Notes: generated by a model not told the origin, from the letters alone. A stretch of DNA of 64,000 bases from Simplicispira hankyongi (GCF_003570885.1 NZ_QXJC01000003.1:868001-932000), one strand, 5' to 3'. Shown: positions 53,067 to 62,562, numbered from the stretch's first letter. A program made the numbers and translations.

Positions 53067-54032
53067 TCAGGTGAGGCGTTTGACGCCGGGCAAGCCACAG
53101 GCCACCACCGCATTGCGCAGCGCAGCAATCGCCTCGTAGCGCGTGAAGCTGCGCCGCCACACCAGCACCACGCGGCGCGTGGGCGGGGCGCTGCCGTCGG
53201 GCTCGACGATGGGCAGGTAGCGGATATGCGGGTCATCAGCGTGGCGCCGCCGGGGGGCGCTGGTCAGCGCCGCATCCGGCACGGCCAGGCGCGGCACCAG
53301 CGTCACGCCCATGCCGGCGGCCACCATGTGCTTGATGGTTTCCAGCGATGAGCCTTCAAAGCGCTTGTGGATGCCGTCGCCCTGTGGAGCCACCCGAGCA
53401 AATTCCGGGCACACCTCCAGCACATGGTCGCGAAAACAGTGGCCGGCGCCCAGCAGCAGCACATGCTCGTTCTTCAGCTCCTCGGTGCAGACCGATTCCT
53501 GCTGCGCCAGCGGGTGCTTGCCGGGGACCGCCGCCAGAAACGGCTCGTCGTACAGCGGCGCACTGGCGAGGCCCGCATCGGGAAACGGCTCCGCCAGGAT
53601 GGCGCAATCGATCTCGCCGGTGCGCAGCATTTCCAGCAATTTGACGGTGAAGTTCTCTTGCAGGATGAGCGGCATCTGCGGCGTGCGCTCAATGACGCTG
53701 CGCACCAGCTCAGGCAGCAAATAGGGACCGATGGTGTAGATCACCCCCAGGGTGAGCGGCCCGCTCAAAGGGTCTTTGCCGCGCAGCGCAATCTCTTTAA
53801 TAGCCGCCGCCTGCTCCAGCACCGCCTGCGCCTGGCGCACGATCTCTTCACCCAGCGGCGTTACCGAGACGTCCCCCGCGCTGCGCTCGAAGAGCTTGAG
53901 ATCGAGCTCTTCTTCCAGTTTCTTGACCGCCACCGACAGCGTCGGCTGCGAGACATGGCAGGCTTCTGCCGCGCGCCCGAAATGGCGCTCGCGGGCGACG
54001 GCGACGATGTATTTGAGTTCGGTGAGGGTCAT
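53067..54032 (-). CDS. oxyR: Hydrogen peroxide-sensing LysR-type regulator OxyR
   Basis: 321 aa. LysR HTH (LTELKYIVAVARERHFGRAA, CHVSQPTLSVAVKKLEEEL) and a C-terminal sensor domain. The redox pair is at C199 and C208 (GAGHCFRDHVLEVCPEF), the same numbering as in E. coli, so it should form the peroxide-sensing disulfide. Upstream of dps on the same strand. ATG 54032 has no strong Shine-Dalgarno. Confidence 0.94.
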   Translation of the reverse strand: MTLTELKYIVAVARERHFGRAAEACHVSQPTLSVAVKKLEEELDLKLFERSAGDVSVTPLGEEIVRQAQAVLEQAAAIKEIALRGKDPLSGPLTLGVIYTIGPYLLPELVRSVIERTPQMPLILQENFTVKLLEMLRTGEIDCAILAEPFPDAGLASAPLYDEPFLAAVPGKHPLAQQESVCTEELKNEHVLLLGAGHCFRDHVLEVCPEFARVAPQGDGIHKRFEGSSLETIKHMVAAGMGVTLVPRLAVPDAALTSAPRRRHADDPHIRYLPIVEPDGSAPPTRRVVLVWRRSFTRYEAIAALRNAVVACGLPGVKRLT

Positions 54033-54056
54033 GGGGGCAGGCAACTATCGCGGCAC

Positions 54057-54122
54057 AGGCCCCTGCCCGCAGCGCGCAGCGCTGCGGGAGGAGGGGGAAG
54101 CGGCGAAGCCGCGCAGGGGGTG
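54057..54122. repeat. GC-rich intergenic repeat between oxyR and recG
   Basis: CCCCTGCCCGCAGCGCGCAG, CGCTGCGGGAGGAGGGGGAA, then GCGGCGAAGCCGCGCAGGGGG: nested palindromes (GCAGCG...CGCTGC, GCGGC...GCCGC) bounded by CCCCTG and CAGGGGG. Same style as the 159-bp units at 1328-1804. Confidence 0.55.
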
Positions 54123-54130
54123 GTCACAAT

Positions 54131-56227
54131 TCAAGCCTTGAGGTAGTCGGATTTTCCGCCCAGCCAGCGCTCCAGGTGCTGCGCCGCCAATTCGGGATGG
54201 TGCTCCAGCATTTTCGGCGCGGTTGCGCGCGCCCAGTCCAGCAGGTGCGTGTCGGTGGCGAGGTCGGCAAAACGCAGGAGCGCGTCGCCCGACTGGCGTG
54301 CCCCCAGGAATTCTCCGGGGCCACGGATTTCAAGGTCCCGCCGTGCGATCTCGAAGCCATCGCTGGTCTCTGCCATGGCGCGCAGGCGCTCTTTCGCCGT
54401 CTCGCCGACACGCCCGCTGTCGTTGGTGGCGTACAGCAGCACACAGGCCGAGGCAGTGGCGCCCCGCCCCACCCGGCCGCGCAGCTGGTGCAGCTGCGAG
54501 AGACCAAAGCGCTCCGCGTGCTCGATGACCATGAGCGAGGCGTTGGGCACGTCCACGCCGACCTCGATGACGGTGGTGCTGACCAGCACACCCAGATGGC
54601 CTTCGGTAAACAGCGCCATCACGGCCTTCTTTTCGGCGCTCGGCATGCGCGAATGCAGCAGGCCGACCGCCACGCCAGGCAGCGCCTCGCTCAGCTCGGC
54701 ATGCACGGCAGTGGCGTTGGAAAGATCCAGCGCCTCGCTCTCTTCGATCAGCGGGCAGACCCAGTACACCTGGCGCCCCTCGGCGACCTGCGCGGCGATG
54801 CGCGCGATGACTTCATCCTTGCGGCTGTCGGCAATGAGCTTGGTGACCACCGGCGTGCGGCCAGGGGGCAGCTCGTCGATGACCGAGACATCCAGGTCGG
54901 CGTAGTAGCTCATGGCCAGGGTGCGCGGGATGGGCGTGGCGCTCATCATCAGCATGTGCGGCTCCATGCCGTGCGCGGCGAGCTTTTGGCGCAGCGCCAG
55001 GCGCTGGAGCACGCCAAAGCGGTGCTGCTCATCGACGATGGCCAGCGCCAGCCGATCAAACGCGACCTGCTCCTGGATGACGGCGTGCGTGCCGACCACC
55101 AGCGCCGCCTCGCCGCTGGCCACCCGCGCCAGGGCCGCCGTACGTTCCTTTTTTCTCTGGCCGCCCACCAGCCAGGCGACGCTGCGGCCCTCTGCCGCCA
55201 GCAGGGGCTCCAGCCAGCCGAGCAGCTTGGCGAAATGCTGCGCAGCGAGGATTTCGGTCGGCGCCATCAGCGCGCACTGCCAGCCTGCGTCAATGGCGCG
55301 GGTGGCGGCAAGCGCTGCCACCACCGTTTTTCCCGAGCCCACGTCGCCTTGCAGCAAGCGGTGCATGGGCTGCGCGCGCGCCAGGTCGGCGCCGATTTCC
55401 CGCACGACGCGCACCTGCGCCGCCGTGAGCGCGAAGGGCAACCCAGCCTGCAATCGGGCGGTGAGCGATGCGCCATCCTGCACGAGCGCCAGCACCGGTG
55501 CACGCAGGCGCGAGCGCTCGCGCCGCGCCTGGAACTGCGAGAGCTGCTGCGCCAGCAGCTCCTCGGCCTTGAGCCGTTGCCAGGCCGGGTGGCTGTGGTC
55601 TTCCAGCGCCGCCAACGCCACATCAGGCGTTGGGCGGTGCAAAAAAGTGAGCGCATCACGCAGGCACATCAAGCGCTGGAGGCTATTTTGGCTTGAAAAA
55701 TAAGCGTGCGGAGGGGCGAGTTCCGGCACCAGGGTTTCCGGCAGGTCCACGCGCGTCAGGGCACTGGCAACCAACCGGCGCAGCAAGGGCTGGGGCAAGC
55801 CGGCCGCTGTCGGGTAGACAGGCGTCAGGGCCGTGGGCAGTTCGCCGCCTGCCGCACGAAACACCGGGTGCAGCATCTGCCGGCCCCAGAAACCTCCCCG
55901 CATTTCGCCCCGGATACGCAGGCGCGCGCCCACCGCCAGCGTCTTTTGTTGCGACGGGTAGAAGCTGAAGAAGCGCAGCGTGCAGTCGCCCGACGCGTCC
56001 TGCACCTGCACCACGAGCTGGCGGCGCGGGCGCAACTGCACTTCGCTGGCGGTGACGGTGGCTTCGATTTGCGCCAGCTGACCATCGCGCGCGCTGGCGA
56101 TCGGCACGATGCGGGTCTCGTCCTCGTAGCGCAGCGGCAGGTGCAGCGCCAGGTCGATGTCGCGCCTGAGGCCCAGTTTGTGCAGGGCCTTTTGAATGGC
56201 AGGGGCAAGGGCGCGGGGCGCAGGCAT
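54131..56227 (-). CDS. recG: ATP-dependent DNA helicase RecG
   Basis: 698 aa, normal length. OB-type wedge domain, then helicase motifs: Walker A LLQGDVGSGKTVVAALAATR, MAPTEILAAQHF, DEQH box VDEQHRFGVLQRLAL, TATPIPRTLA-like SATPIPRTLAMSYY, and VIEVGVDVPNASLMVIEHAE, HQLRGRVGRG. Branch-migrates stalled forks and recombination intermediates. The codons for YFSSQNSLQRLM (55673-55705) coincide with part of the dispersed repeat. ATG 56227 chosen from family length. Confidence 0.95.
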   Translation of the reverse strand: MPAPRALAPAIQKALHKLGLRRDIDLALHLPLRYEDETRIVPIASARDGQLAQIEATVTASEVQLRPRRQLVVQVQDASGDCTLRFFSFYPSQQKTLAVGARLRIRGEMRGGFWGRQMLHPVFRAAGGELPTALTPVYPTAAGLPQPLLRRLVASALTRVDLPETLVPELAPPHAYFSSQNSLQRLMCLRDALTFLHRPTPDVALAALEDHSHPAWQRLKAEELLAQQLSQFQARRERSRLRAPVLALVQDGASLTARLQAGLPFALTAAQVRVVREIGADLARAQPMHRLLQGDVGSGKTVVAALAATRAIDAGWQCALMAPTEILAAQHFAKLLGWLEPLLAAEGRSVAWLVGGQRKKERTAALARVASGEAALVVGTHAVIQEQVAFDRLALAIVDEQHRFGVLQRLALRQKLAAHGMEPHMLMMSATPIPRTLAMSYYADLDVSVIDELPPGRTPVVTKLIADSRKDEVIARIAAQVAEGRQVYWVCPLIEESEALDLSNATAVHAELSEALPGVAVGLLHSRMPSAEKKAVMALFTEGHLGVLVSTTVIEVGVDVPNASLMVIEHAERFGLSQLHQLRGRVGRGATASACVLLYATNDSGRVGETAKERLRAMAETSDGFEIARRDLEIRGPGEFLGARQSGDALLRFADLATDTHLLDWARATAPKMLEHHPELAAQHLERWLGGKSDYLKA
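55673..55705. repeat. Half copy of the dispersed repeat inside recG
   Basis: AAGCGCTGGAGGCTATTTTG then GCTTGAAAAATAAGCG resembles one arm and flank of the repeat family (compare AAGCGCTGGAGGCCGATTTC at 61136). It is read in frame by recG. Confidence 0.5.
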
Positions 56228-56361
56228 GGTGGAAGCAGCAAGCGTATCGAACGCCAAGCATAGACGGGACGGAGCATCCCCCGCCGCAGTCCGCACGCCA
56301 GCCCAGGAACATGCCGGCCATCTAGAATCGGTCCTTCCCTGACCGCACCTCCTGCCCCGCC

Positions 56362-57657
56362 ATGCTCAAGCGCATTCAAACCCGCGACCTCGTGCTCGGC
56401 ATGTATGTGCAGGAGTTCTGCGGCTCATGGATGGACCACCCGTTCTGGCGGGCGAAGTTTTTGCTCAAAGAGCCGTCCGACCTGGCGCGTATTCGTGCCA
56501 CCAGCATCACCGAATTGTGGATTGACACCGATCGTGGGCAAGACGTCGCCGCAGGCACGGTGACGCTCACGCAGGAAGAGGTCGAAGCGCGCATCGACAC
56601 CGATTTCAGCGATCTGGCCGCGATGCACGCCATGGAAAGCACCGCCGCGGCCAAGCCGCGCCCAGCACCGATGGCGCCGCCGTGCCGCAACGCACTGGCC
56701 AGCATGCAGGACGAATTGCGCGCCGCGGCTGCCATTTGCAGCCGGGGAAAAGATGCGGTGATCTCGATGTTCAGCGAAGCCCGCATGGGGCGTGCGGTGG
56801 ACGCCGCTCAGGCACAGCGCCTGGCGCAGGAAATCAACGATTCCGTGACGCGCAACCCAGGCGCGCTCATCAGCCTGGCACGGCTGAAGACGGCCGACGA
56901 CTACACCTACCTGCATTCGGTGGCGGTCTGCGCGCTGATGGTGGCACTCTCGCGCCAACTGGGCCTTAGCGAGGCGCACACGCGCAGCGCGGGCCTGGCC
57001 GGCCTGCTGCACGACCTGGGCAAGGCGGCGGTCCCGATCGAGGTGCTGAACAAGCCCGGCAAGCTCACCGACGAGGAGTTCGACATGGTGCGCCGGCACC
57101 CCGTCGCGGGCTACGAAATGCTCAAGGAGGCCGGCCAGGTGGGCGCGCCGGTACTCGATGCCTGCCGACACCACCACGAGAAGATGGATGGCACGGGCTA
57201 CCCGGACCGGTTGGCGGGAGAAAAAATCAGCCTCATCGCCCGCATGGCGGCGGTGTGCGACGTGTACGACGCGATTACATCCGACCGCGCCTACAAACGC
57301 GGCTGGGACCCTTCCGAATCGCTGCGCCGCATGGCCGAATGGACCGGGGGACATTTCGACGCCCGCGTCTTCCAGGCTTTCGTCAAGAGCATCGGCATCT
57401 ATCCCGTGGGCTCGTTGGTGCGCCTGGTGTCGGGGCGCCTGGCGGTCGTGACCGAACAGGGCAGCCGCTCGCTAGTCACCCCGAAGGTGAAGGTGTTTTA
57501 CTCGACACGCTCCAACCTGCGCATTGCCCCGGAAATCATCGATCTCGGTGCCGTCGGGTGCAACGACCGCATCGCGGCGCGCGAAGACCCGGCGAAATGG
57601 AACTTCCCCGACCTCAACGCAATGTGGTCGGGCCTGCCCAGCCACGCCCCGGCATGA
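56362..57657 (+). CDS. DUF3391-HD-GYP cyclic-di-GMP phosphodiesterase
   Basis: 431 aa. N-terminal DUF3391 domain (MLKRIQTRDLVLGMYVQEFC, FLLKEPSDLARIRATSITEL). HD-GYP domain with LHDLGKAAVPIEVLNKPGKL (HD at about 218), RRHPVAGYEML, CRHHHEKMDGTGYPDRLAGE (the GYP motif) and DVYDAITSDRAYKRGW. All signature residues are present, so it should hydrolyse c-di-GMP to GMP. Its stop overlaps the pfkB start (ATGA). A TAGAAT box lies just upstream of the gene. Confidence 0.92.
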   Translation: MLKRIQTRDLVLGMYVQEFCGSWMDHPFWRAKFLLKEPSDLARIRATSITELWIDTDRGQDVAAGTVTLTQEEVEARIDTDFSDLAAMHAMESTAAAKPRPAPMAPPCRNALASMQDELRAAAAICSRGKDAVISMFSEARMGRAVDAAQAQRLAQEINDSVTRNPGALISLARLKTADDYTYLHSVAVCALMVALSRQLGLSEAHTRSAGLAGLLHDLGKAAVPIEVLNKPGKLTDEEFDMVRRHPVAGYEMLKEAGQVGAPVLDACRHHHEKMDGTGYPDRLAGEKISLIARMAAVCDVYDAITSDRAYKRGWDPSESLRRMAEWTGGHFDARVFQAFVKSIGIYPVGSLVRLVSGRLAVVTEQGSRSLVTPKVKVFYSTRSNLRIAPEIIDLGAVGCNDRIAAREDPAKWNFPDLNAMWSGLPSHAPA

Positions 57658-58604
57658 GCGCCATTCGCACGCTCACGCCCAATCCGGCACTGGACCTCTC
57701 GGCGCGCACGGCGAAGGTCGAGCCGACCCACAAGCTGCGCTGCAGCGACCTGCAGCGCCACGCCGGCGGCGGCGGCATCAACGTGGCGCGCATGCTCCAC
57801 CGTCTGGGGGTCGATGTGCGGGCCCACTACCTGGCCGGCGGCGTGGCGGGTGCGCAGCTCACAGCGCTGTTGGCTCAGGAGGGTGTGCCCGCGCAGTGCC
57901 AGCCCATTGCCGGAGAAACGCGCGAAAACCTGTCCGTGCTGGACAAGGCCAGCGGCCAGGAGTTTCGCTTCGTCATGCCAGGCCCGCAGCTCGCGCAGCA
58001 GGAGTGGCAGACCTGCCTGTCCGCCATGGCAAGCCTCCATCCGGCGCCGCAGTGGCTGGTGGCCAGCGGCAGCCTGCCACCCGGCGCGCCAGACGATTTT
58101 TACGCGCGCCTGGCACGTCAAGCGCAGAACGCTGGCGTGGCCCTGGCACTCGACACCTCTGGCGCCGCCCTGGCGCATGCCATGGACGCGGGCGTAGCGC
58201 TGGTCAAGCCCAGCCTGGGCGAGCTGCGCAGTCTCACCGGCCTGCCGCTTGCCGAGCAACATGAAGCCATCGCCGCCGCCACCGCGCTGGTGCAGCGCGG
58301 TGCAGCGCACATGGTGGCGCTCAGCCTGGGGGCGGAAGGTGCCGTGCTCGCTACAGCGCACGGCGTGTGGCAGGCACCCGCCGTGCCTGTGACCGCGGCG
58401 CAAGGCACTACCGGCGCAGGGGACTGTTTTCTGGGGGGGCTGCTGGCAGCGTTGGTACGGGGAAAAACCCCGCCAGAGGCTTTGCGTTGGGCCACCGCCG
58501 CCGGTGCTGCCTCGCTGCTGGCCAGCGGCACGGCGCTGGCCAGTGCGGCGGATGTGGGCAAGCTGCTGGTCCAGGTAATGGTCTCGCCGGTCGCTGCGAT
58601 ATAG
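57654..58604 (+). CDS. pfkB: PfkB-family phosphofructokinase
   Basis: 316 aa ribokinase-family sugar kinase. N-terminal LTPNPALDLSARTAKVEPTH and KLRCSDLQRHAGGGGINVAR match E. coli 6-phosphofructokinase II; the anion hole and catalytic Asp are in GTTGAGDCFLGGLLAAL. The product is fructose 1,6-bisphosphate if it is a true PfkB; 1-phosphofructokinase or a tagatose kinase is an alternative. Translationally coupled to the HD-GYP gene by a 4-nt overlap. A frame shifted upstream is a shadow. Confidence 0.87.
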   Translation: MSAIRTLTPNPALDLSARTAKVEPTHKLRCSDLQRHAGGGGINVARMLHRLGVDVRAHYLAGGVAGAQLTALLAQEGVPAQCQPIAGETRENLSVLDKASGQEFRFVMPGPQLAQQEWQTCLSAMASLHPAPQWLVASGSLPPGAPDDFYARLARQAQNAGVALALDTSGAALAHAMDAGVALVKPSLGELRSLTGLPLAEQHEAIAAATALVQRGAAHMVALSLGAEGAVLATAHGVWQAPAVPVTAAQGTTGAGDCFLGGLLAALVRGKTPPEALRWATAAGAASLLASGTALASAADVGKLLVQVMVSPVAAI

Positions 58605-58632
58605 CCCCGAGCAAGCCCCCCCGCGCAGCGGG

Positions 58633-59781
58633 TCAGCGCGGCGCCAGCACCCAGCGGTTGCGCCCGCCAGCCTTCGCCTCGTACAGCGCGGCGTCGGCTT
58701 CCTCCACCAGGCGGCTGCTGCCATCTTTGTGGGGCGGCACCTGCGCGGCGACGCCCACGCTCACACTCACACAGGGCGACACCTGGGACGCGCCATGCAC
58801 CAGGCCAAGCGCCGCCACATTCGCCACGACACGCGCGGCCACGGTGGTGGCGCCTTCGGCATCGGTGTCGGGCAGGATGACGGCCAGCTCTTCGCCACCG
58901 TAGCGTGCCACCAGGTCGGTACTGCGCGTCAGGGTGTCCTCCACTGCACGCGCCACCGCCTGCAGGCACGCGTCCCCCTTGGGATGGCCATGGCAATCGT
59001 TGAACTGCTTGAAATGATCGACATCGATCATCAGCAAGGCCAGCGGCTGCTCGCGCCGAAATGCCGCGGCGCAGGCCTGCGCCAGACGTTCATCAAAATA
59101 GCCCCGGTTGGCGATGCCCAGCAGGCCGTCGGTGCGGGAGAACGCCTCCAATTGGAGATTGGCGTTGAGCAACTCTTCGTTGGCGTGCGCGAGCTCCTGG
59201 GTGCGCCCGGCCACACGCATCTCCAGTTGTCGGTTGACGTCGATCAGCCCGGCGTTTTGCTGCGCCAGTACATGGTAGAGCCGGGCGATCAGTTTGAGCA
59301 GCGCCTGCGTGGTTTTGCTCTCGGGGAAGTCCTTCTCGTTGCGCCATGCCTGCTCGGGCGTGGTGCCCGCGGCAATGGCCACGATCTGCCGCGCCAGCGC
59401 CTGGTCGGTTCCCAGGATGTGCAGCCCCAGCCAGGAGGTAAGAAATCCGATGATGGACTCGGCCGTGTCCGGCATGGAATGGCGCGCCGACCAGATGGTG
59501 CGGATCTGCTCGACAAAGTGCGCGTGCTCAGCCTCGTGCGACACAATGTGGCGCGGGTCGAGTCCCACGCCCCGCATCAGCGCTTCCTCGTCGGCAAAGT
59601 GGTATTCGGTATAGGCCACCAGACGCGCAAACGTGTCGTTCAGCAGGGCCTCGCGATCGTCCAGATCGGTGCTCTGGAAGGTGCTGCTCAGTTCATTGAA
59701 CAGATCCACCAGCGCGTGGTGCTGGACATCCACGTCCTCGACGCCTGTGATGAAGTTCTGGTCCCAGACAAAGGCATCCAT
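58633..59781 (-). CDS. Bacteriohemerythrin-GGDEF diguanylate cyclase
   Basis: 382 aa from ATG 59781 (AAGGA upstream); ATG 59811 would add ten residues. N-terminal hemerythrin domain with the full diiron ligand set: H21 (VQHHAL), H61 and E65 (HFADEE), H82 and H86 (SHEAEHAHF), H121 and D126 (HILGTD). Coiled linker (about 170-215), then GGDEF domain with active site YGGEELAVILPDT and an RxxD inhibitory site (RSTD) five residues before it. Predicted to make c-di-GMP under control of oxygen or redox state. Converges with pfkB. Confidence 0.93.
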   Translation of the reverse strand: MDAFVWDQNFITGVEDVDVQHHALVDLFNELSSTFQSTDLDDREALLNDTFARLVAYTEYHFADEEALMRGVGLDPRHIVSHEAEHAHFVEQIRTIWSARHSMPDTAESIIGFLTSWLGLHILGTDQALARQIVAIAAGTTPEQAWRNEKDFPESKTTQALLKLIARLYHVLAQQNAGLIDVNRQLEMRVAGRTQELAHANEELLNANLQLEAFSRTDGLLGIANRGYFDERLAQACAAAFRREQPLALLMIDVDHFKQFNDCHGHPKGDACLQAVARAVEDTLTRSTDLVARYGGEELAVILPDTDAEGATTVAARVVANVAALGLVHGASQVSPCVSVSVGVAAQVPPHKDGSSRLVEEADAALYEAKAGGRNRWVLAPR

Positions 59782-59820
59782 GGGCGCTGTCCTTGAAAAA
59801 TCGTGTGCCATACAAGCTCA

Positions 59821-59871
59821 AGAGCCTGTTCAAAGTCTTTTTGGTGTCCAAAAAGACTCTGAACAGACTCT
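59821..59871. repeat. 24-bp inverted repeat between the GGDEF gene and queA
   Basis: AGAGCCTGTTCAAAGTCTTT + TTGG and CCAAAAAGACTCTGAACAGA + CTCT form arms matching at 22 of 24 positions around a 3-nt loop. It sits ahead of two divergent starts, so it is not in terminator position for either; it could be a mobile-type short repeat or a transcript-end structure for distant reads. Confidence 0.7.
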
Positions 59872-59966
59872 AAGCGCCCCAGGCGGTGCGCGGTTTGACA
59901 CAATCGCGCCCTTTTCTCCTGATTTTCCCGATCTTTTCTAAGCGGGCCTGTTCAGCCCCTTGCCCT

Positions 59967-61112
59967 ATGACGTCCCATTTACCCGATTCCACCGCGCGCG
60001 CCTTCACCCTCAGCGATTTTGATTTCGATCTGCCCCCCGAGCGCATCGCCCAGCACCCTGCGCCCGAGCGCAGCAGCTCGCGCCTGCTCGATGGGCGCGG
60101 CAACGCCCCCCGCGACCGCATCTTCCGCGAACTCCCGGCCTTGCTGCGGGACGGTGACTTGCTGGTGTTCAACGACACCCGTGTCGTCAAGGCGCGCATC
60201 TTTGGCGAGAAGGACAGCGGCGGCAAGCTCGAACTGTTGATCGAGCGCGTGCTGACGGGCCACGCCGGCTGCGAGGTGGTGGCGCACATGAAGGTCAGCA
60301 AGAAGCCGCCCGTGGGCGCGCGCATCCACTTGGCGGGGGGCATGGCAGCCGGCGGTTTTGACGCCACGCTGCTGTCCCGCTGGCCCGATGCCGAAGGCCC
60401 GCTGTTTCGCTTTGCCTTGCACGGACCCGCTGGCGAGAGCGCCTGGGAGCTGATGGAGCGCTGCGGCCACCTGCCACTGCCGCCCTACATAGCCCGCGAC
60501 CAGGCCAGCGGCCACGACGCCGACGAAGCGCAAGACTCCGAACGCTACCAGACGGTGTTTGCCCGTGCCCCCGGTGCGGTGGCGGCGCCCACCGCCGCCC
60601 TGCACTTTGACAACGCGGTACTCGCCGACCTGGCCGAGCGCGGCGTCGAGCGCGCCAGCGTCACGCTGCATGTGGGTGCGGGCACCTTCCAGCCGGTGAA
60701 AACGGAGAACCTGGCCGAGCACCGCATGCACGCCGAGTGGTATTCCATCCCGAGCGCCACGCTGGCGGCGCTGGAGCGCTGCCGCCAGCGCGGCGGCCGC
60801 GTGGTGGCCGTGGGCACGACGACGGTGCGCACGCTCGAATCCTGGGCGCAGAGCGGGCTGGCCGAGGGCGAGACGCGTATCTTCATCACGCCGGGCTTTG
60901 CCTTCCAGGTGGTGGACCTGCTGCTGACCAACTTCCACCTGCCCAAAAGCACATTGATGATGCTGGTCAGCGCCTTTGCCGGCTACGAGCGGGTGATGGC
61001 GCTGTACCGGCACGCGGTGGCGGGGCAGTACCGGTTCTTCAGCTATGGCGATGCGATGCTGCTGGCGCGCAGCGCGGCGCCCGCCTCACACCCCGAATCA
61101 ACTACTGAATAG
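59967..61112 (+). CDS. queA: S-adenosylmethionine:tRNA ribosyltransferase-isomerase
   Basis: 381 aa. Transfers the ribosyl part of SAM to preQ1-tRNA to make epoxyqueuosine. [20 protein letters not shown] start, [50 protein letters not shown]-type mid block, [28 protein letters not shown], and the C-terminal [22 protein letters not shown] 59967 matches the family start. The partner tgt is at the other end of the window. Confidence 0.95.
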   Translation: MTSHLPDSTARAFTLSDFDFDLPPERIAQHPAPERSSSRLLDGRGNAPRDRIFRELPALLRDGDLLVFNDTRVVKARIFGEKDSGGKLELLIERVLTGHAGCEVVAHMKVSKKPPVGARIHLAGGMAAGGFDATLLSRWPDAEGPLFRFALHGPAGESAWELMERCGHLPLPPYIARDQASGHDADEAQDSERYQTVFARAPGAVAAPTAALHFDNAVLADLAERGVERASVTLHVGAGTFQPVKTENLAEHRMHAEWYSIPSATLAALERCRQRGGRVVAVGTTTVRTLESWAQSGLAEGETRIFITPGFAFQVVDLLLTNFHLPKSTLMMLVSAFAGYERVMALYRHAVAGQYRFFSYGDAMLLARSAAPASHPESTTE

Positions 61113-61160
61113 ATAGCTGCCAGCGCTTATGGAATAAGCGCTGGAGGCCGATTTCACCTT
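61109..61160. repeat. Dispersed palindromic repeat between queA and trpB
   Basis: ATAGATAGCTGCCAGCGCTT then ATGGAATAAGCGCTGGAGGC. The core CCAGCGCTTATGGAATAAGC with GCTGG is a perfect palindrome (CCAGCGCTTA/TAAGCGCTGG). The queA stop codon lies in its edge and the trpB stop is 5 nt beyond it; a likely bidirectional terminator. Confidence 0.8.
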
Positions 61161-61164
61161 AAAT

Positions 61165-62364
61165 TTATAGCCCCAGGTGCTGGGCGACGAAATCGGCGTC
61201 CTTGTCGCCCCGGCCCGAGAGGTTGACCAGAATGTTCTGCTCGGGCGACAGGGTTTTCGCCAGCTTCATCGCATAGGCCAGCGCGTGGGCGCTTTCAAGC
61301 GCGGGGATGATGCCCTCGGTGCGCGAGAGCGCCATGAAGGCGTCCAGGCACTCGTCGTCCGTCACCGCCTCATACTGCACACGGCCCACGTCCTTGAGGT
61401 AGCAGTGCTGCGGGCCGACGCCAGGGTAGTCCAGGCCCGAGGCAATCGAATACACCGGCAGCGGCTCGCCGCGCTCGTCCTGCAGGTTGTAGCAAATGAA
61501 ACCGTGGATGGCGCCTTTGGTGCCCAGCGTCATGGTGGCGGCGTGGTCGGGGGTATCCAGGCCACGTCCGGCGGGTTCCACGCCGACAAGCTGCACATCG
61601 GCATCGGGCAGGAATTCCGTGAAGATGCCCATCGCGTTCGAGCCGCCGCCCACGCAAGCCGTCACCACGTCGGGCAGGCGCTGGTGCTCTGCCAGGAACT
61701 GCGCGCGCGCCTCGCGCCCGACGATGCTCTGGAAGTCGCGCACCATCTTCGGGAACGGGTGTGGCCCCACCACCGAACCGATGGCGTAAAAGAAATGCAC
61801 CGGGTCCAACATGTACTCTTCAAACGCACTGTCCACCGCGTCCTTGAGCGTGCGCGTACCGCGCGTGACGGGCACCAGCTTGGCGCCCAGAATTTTCATC
61901 TTGGTGACGTTGGGGTGCTCCTTGGCAATGTCGATCGCGCCCATGTGGATTTCGCAATCGATGCCCACCAGCGCGCAGGCCGACGCCAGCGCCACGCCGT
62001 GCTGGCCCGCGCCCGTTTCGGCCAGCACCTTGGTCTTGCCCATGTACTTGGCCAGCAGCGCTTCGCCCAGGCAATGGTTGATCTTGTGCGCGCCAGTGTG
62101 GTTCAGGTCTTCGCGCTTCAAGTGGATGTGCGCGCCACCCTGGCGATCGGACAGGCGCCTGGCATAAAAAATCGGACTCGGGCGGCCGACGTAGTGCGCG
62201 TACAGGTCGGTCAGCTCGTCCTGGAACGCCGCCGTCTTGCGGACCTCTTCGTAGGCGACGTTGATGCCGTCCATCACGGCCTTGAGCTCGGGCGGGAGGA
62301 TCTGCCCCCCATATTCGCCAAAGTAGCCCTGGCTGTCGGGCATTTCCAGAAACTGCTGTGCCAT
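61165..62364 (-). CDS. trpB: Tryptophan synthase beta chain (stand-alone)
   Basis: 399 aa PLP enzyme condensing indole with serine. [20 protein letters not shown] start, PLP lysine in [46 protein letters not shown], and [11 protein letters not shown] near the end. ATG 62364 is chosen (AGAGGGA upstream). No trpA or trpF adjoins it, unlike the usual trpFBA order. It could be the main TrpB displaced from its operon or a second, divergent TrpB acting without TrpA. Confidence 0.92.
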   Translation of the reverse strand: MAQQFLEMPDSQGYFGEYGGQILPPELKAVMDGINVAYEEVRKTAAFQDELTDLYAHYVGRPSPIFYARRLSDRQGGAHIHLKREDLNHTGAHKINHCLGEALLAKYMGKTKVLAETGAGQHGVALASACALVGIDCEIHMGAIDIAKEHPNVTKMKILGAKLVPVTRGTRTLKDAVDSAFEEYMLDPVHFFYAIGSVVGPHPFPKMVRDFQSIVGREARAQFLAEHQRLPDVVTACVGGGSNAMGIFTEFLPDADVQLVGVEPAGRGLDTPDHAATMTLGTKGAIHGFICYNLQDERGEPLPVYSIASGLDYPGVGPQHCYLKDVGRVQYEAVTDDECLDAFMALSRTEGIIPALESAHALAYAMKLAKTLSPEQNILVNLSGRGDKDADFVAQHLGL

Positions 62365-62514
62365 GCGGTGTCCCTCTGTGTGGTGAAAAAACTGTGAAAT
62401 CTTAGAGCGTGTTGGCGGGCGCAGCTCTGCCGGCTCGGCGTTATTTATTGATTCCACCTCACGAAATTGAAGCCCTTTGGCAACGGCCAGCCGCGCACGG
62501 CCATGGCATGCTGG

Positions 62515-62533
62515 GATCGCGTTCCACGCGATC
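62515..62533. terminator. Palindromic hairpin downstream of the 62563 gene
   Basis: GATCGCGT, loop TCC, ACGCGATC: 8 perfect base pairs. Lies 30 nt after the stop of the minus-strand TonB-like gene and upstream of trpB. No T run on either side, so only a possible terminator. The rest of 62365-62562 shows no gene. Confidence 0.35.
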
Positions 62534-62562
62534 GCTTGTGCCTTCCCGGCGGGCTGGTGGCA

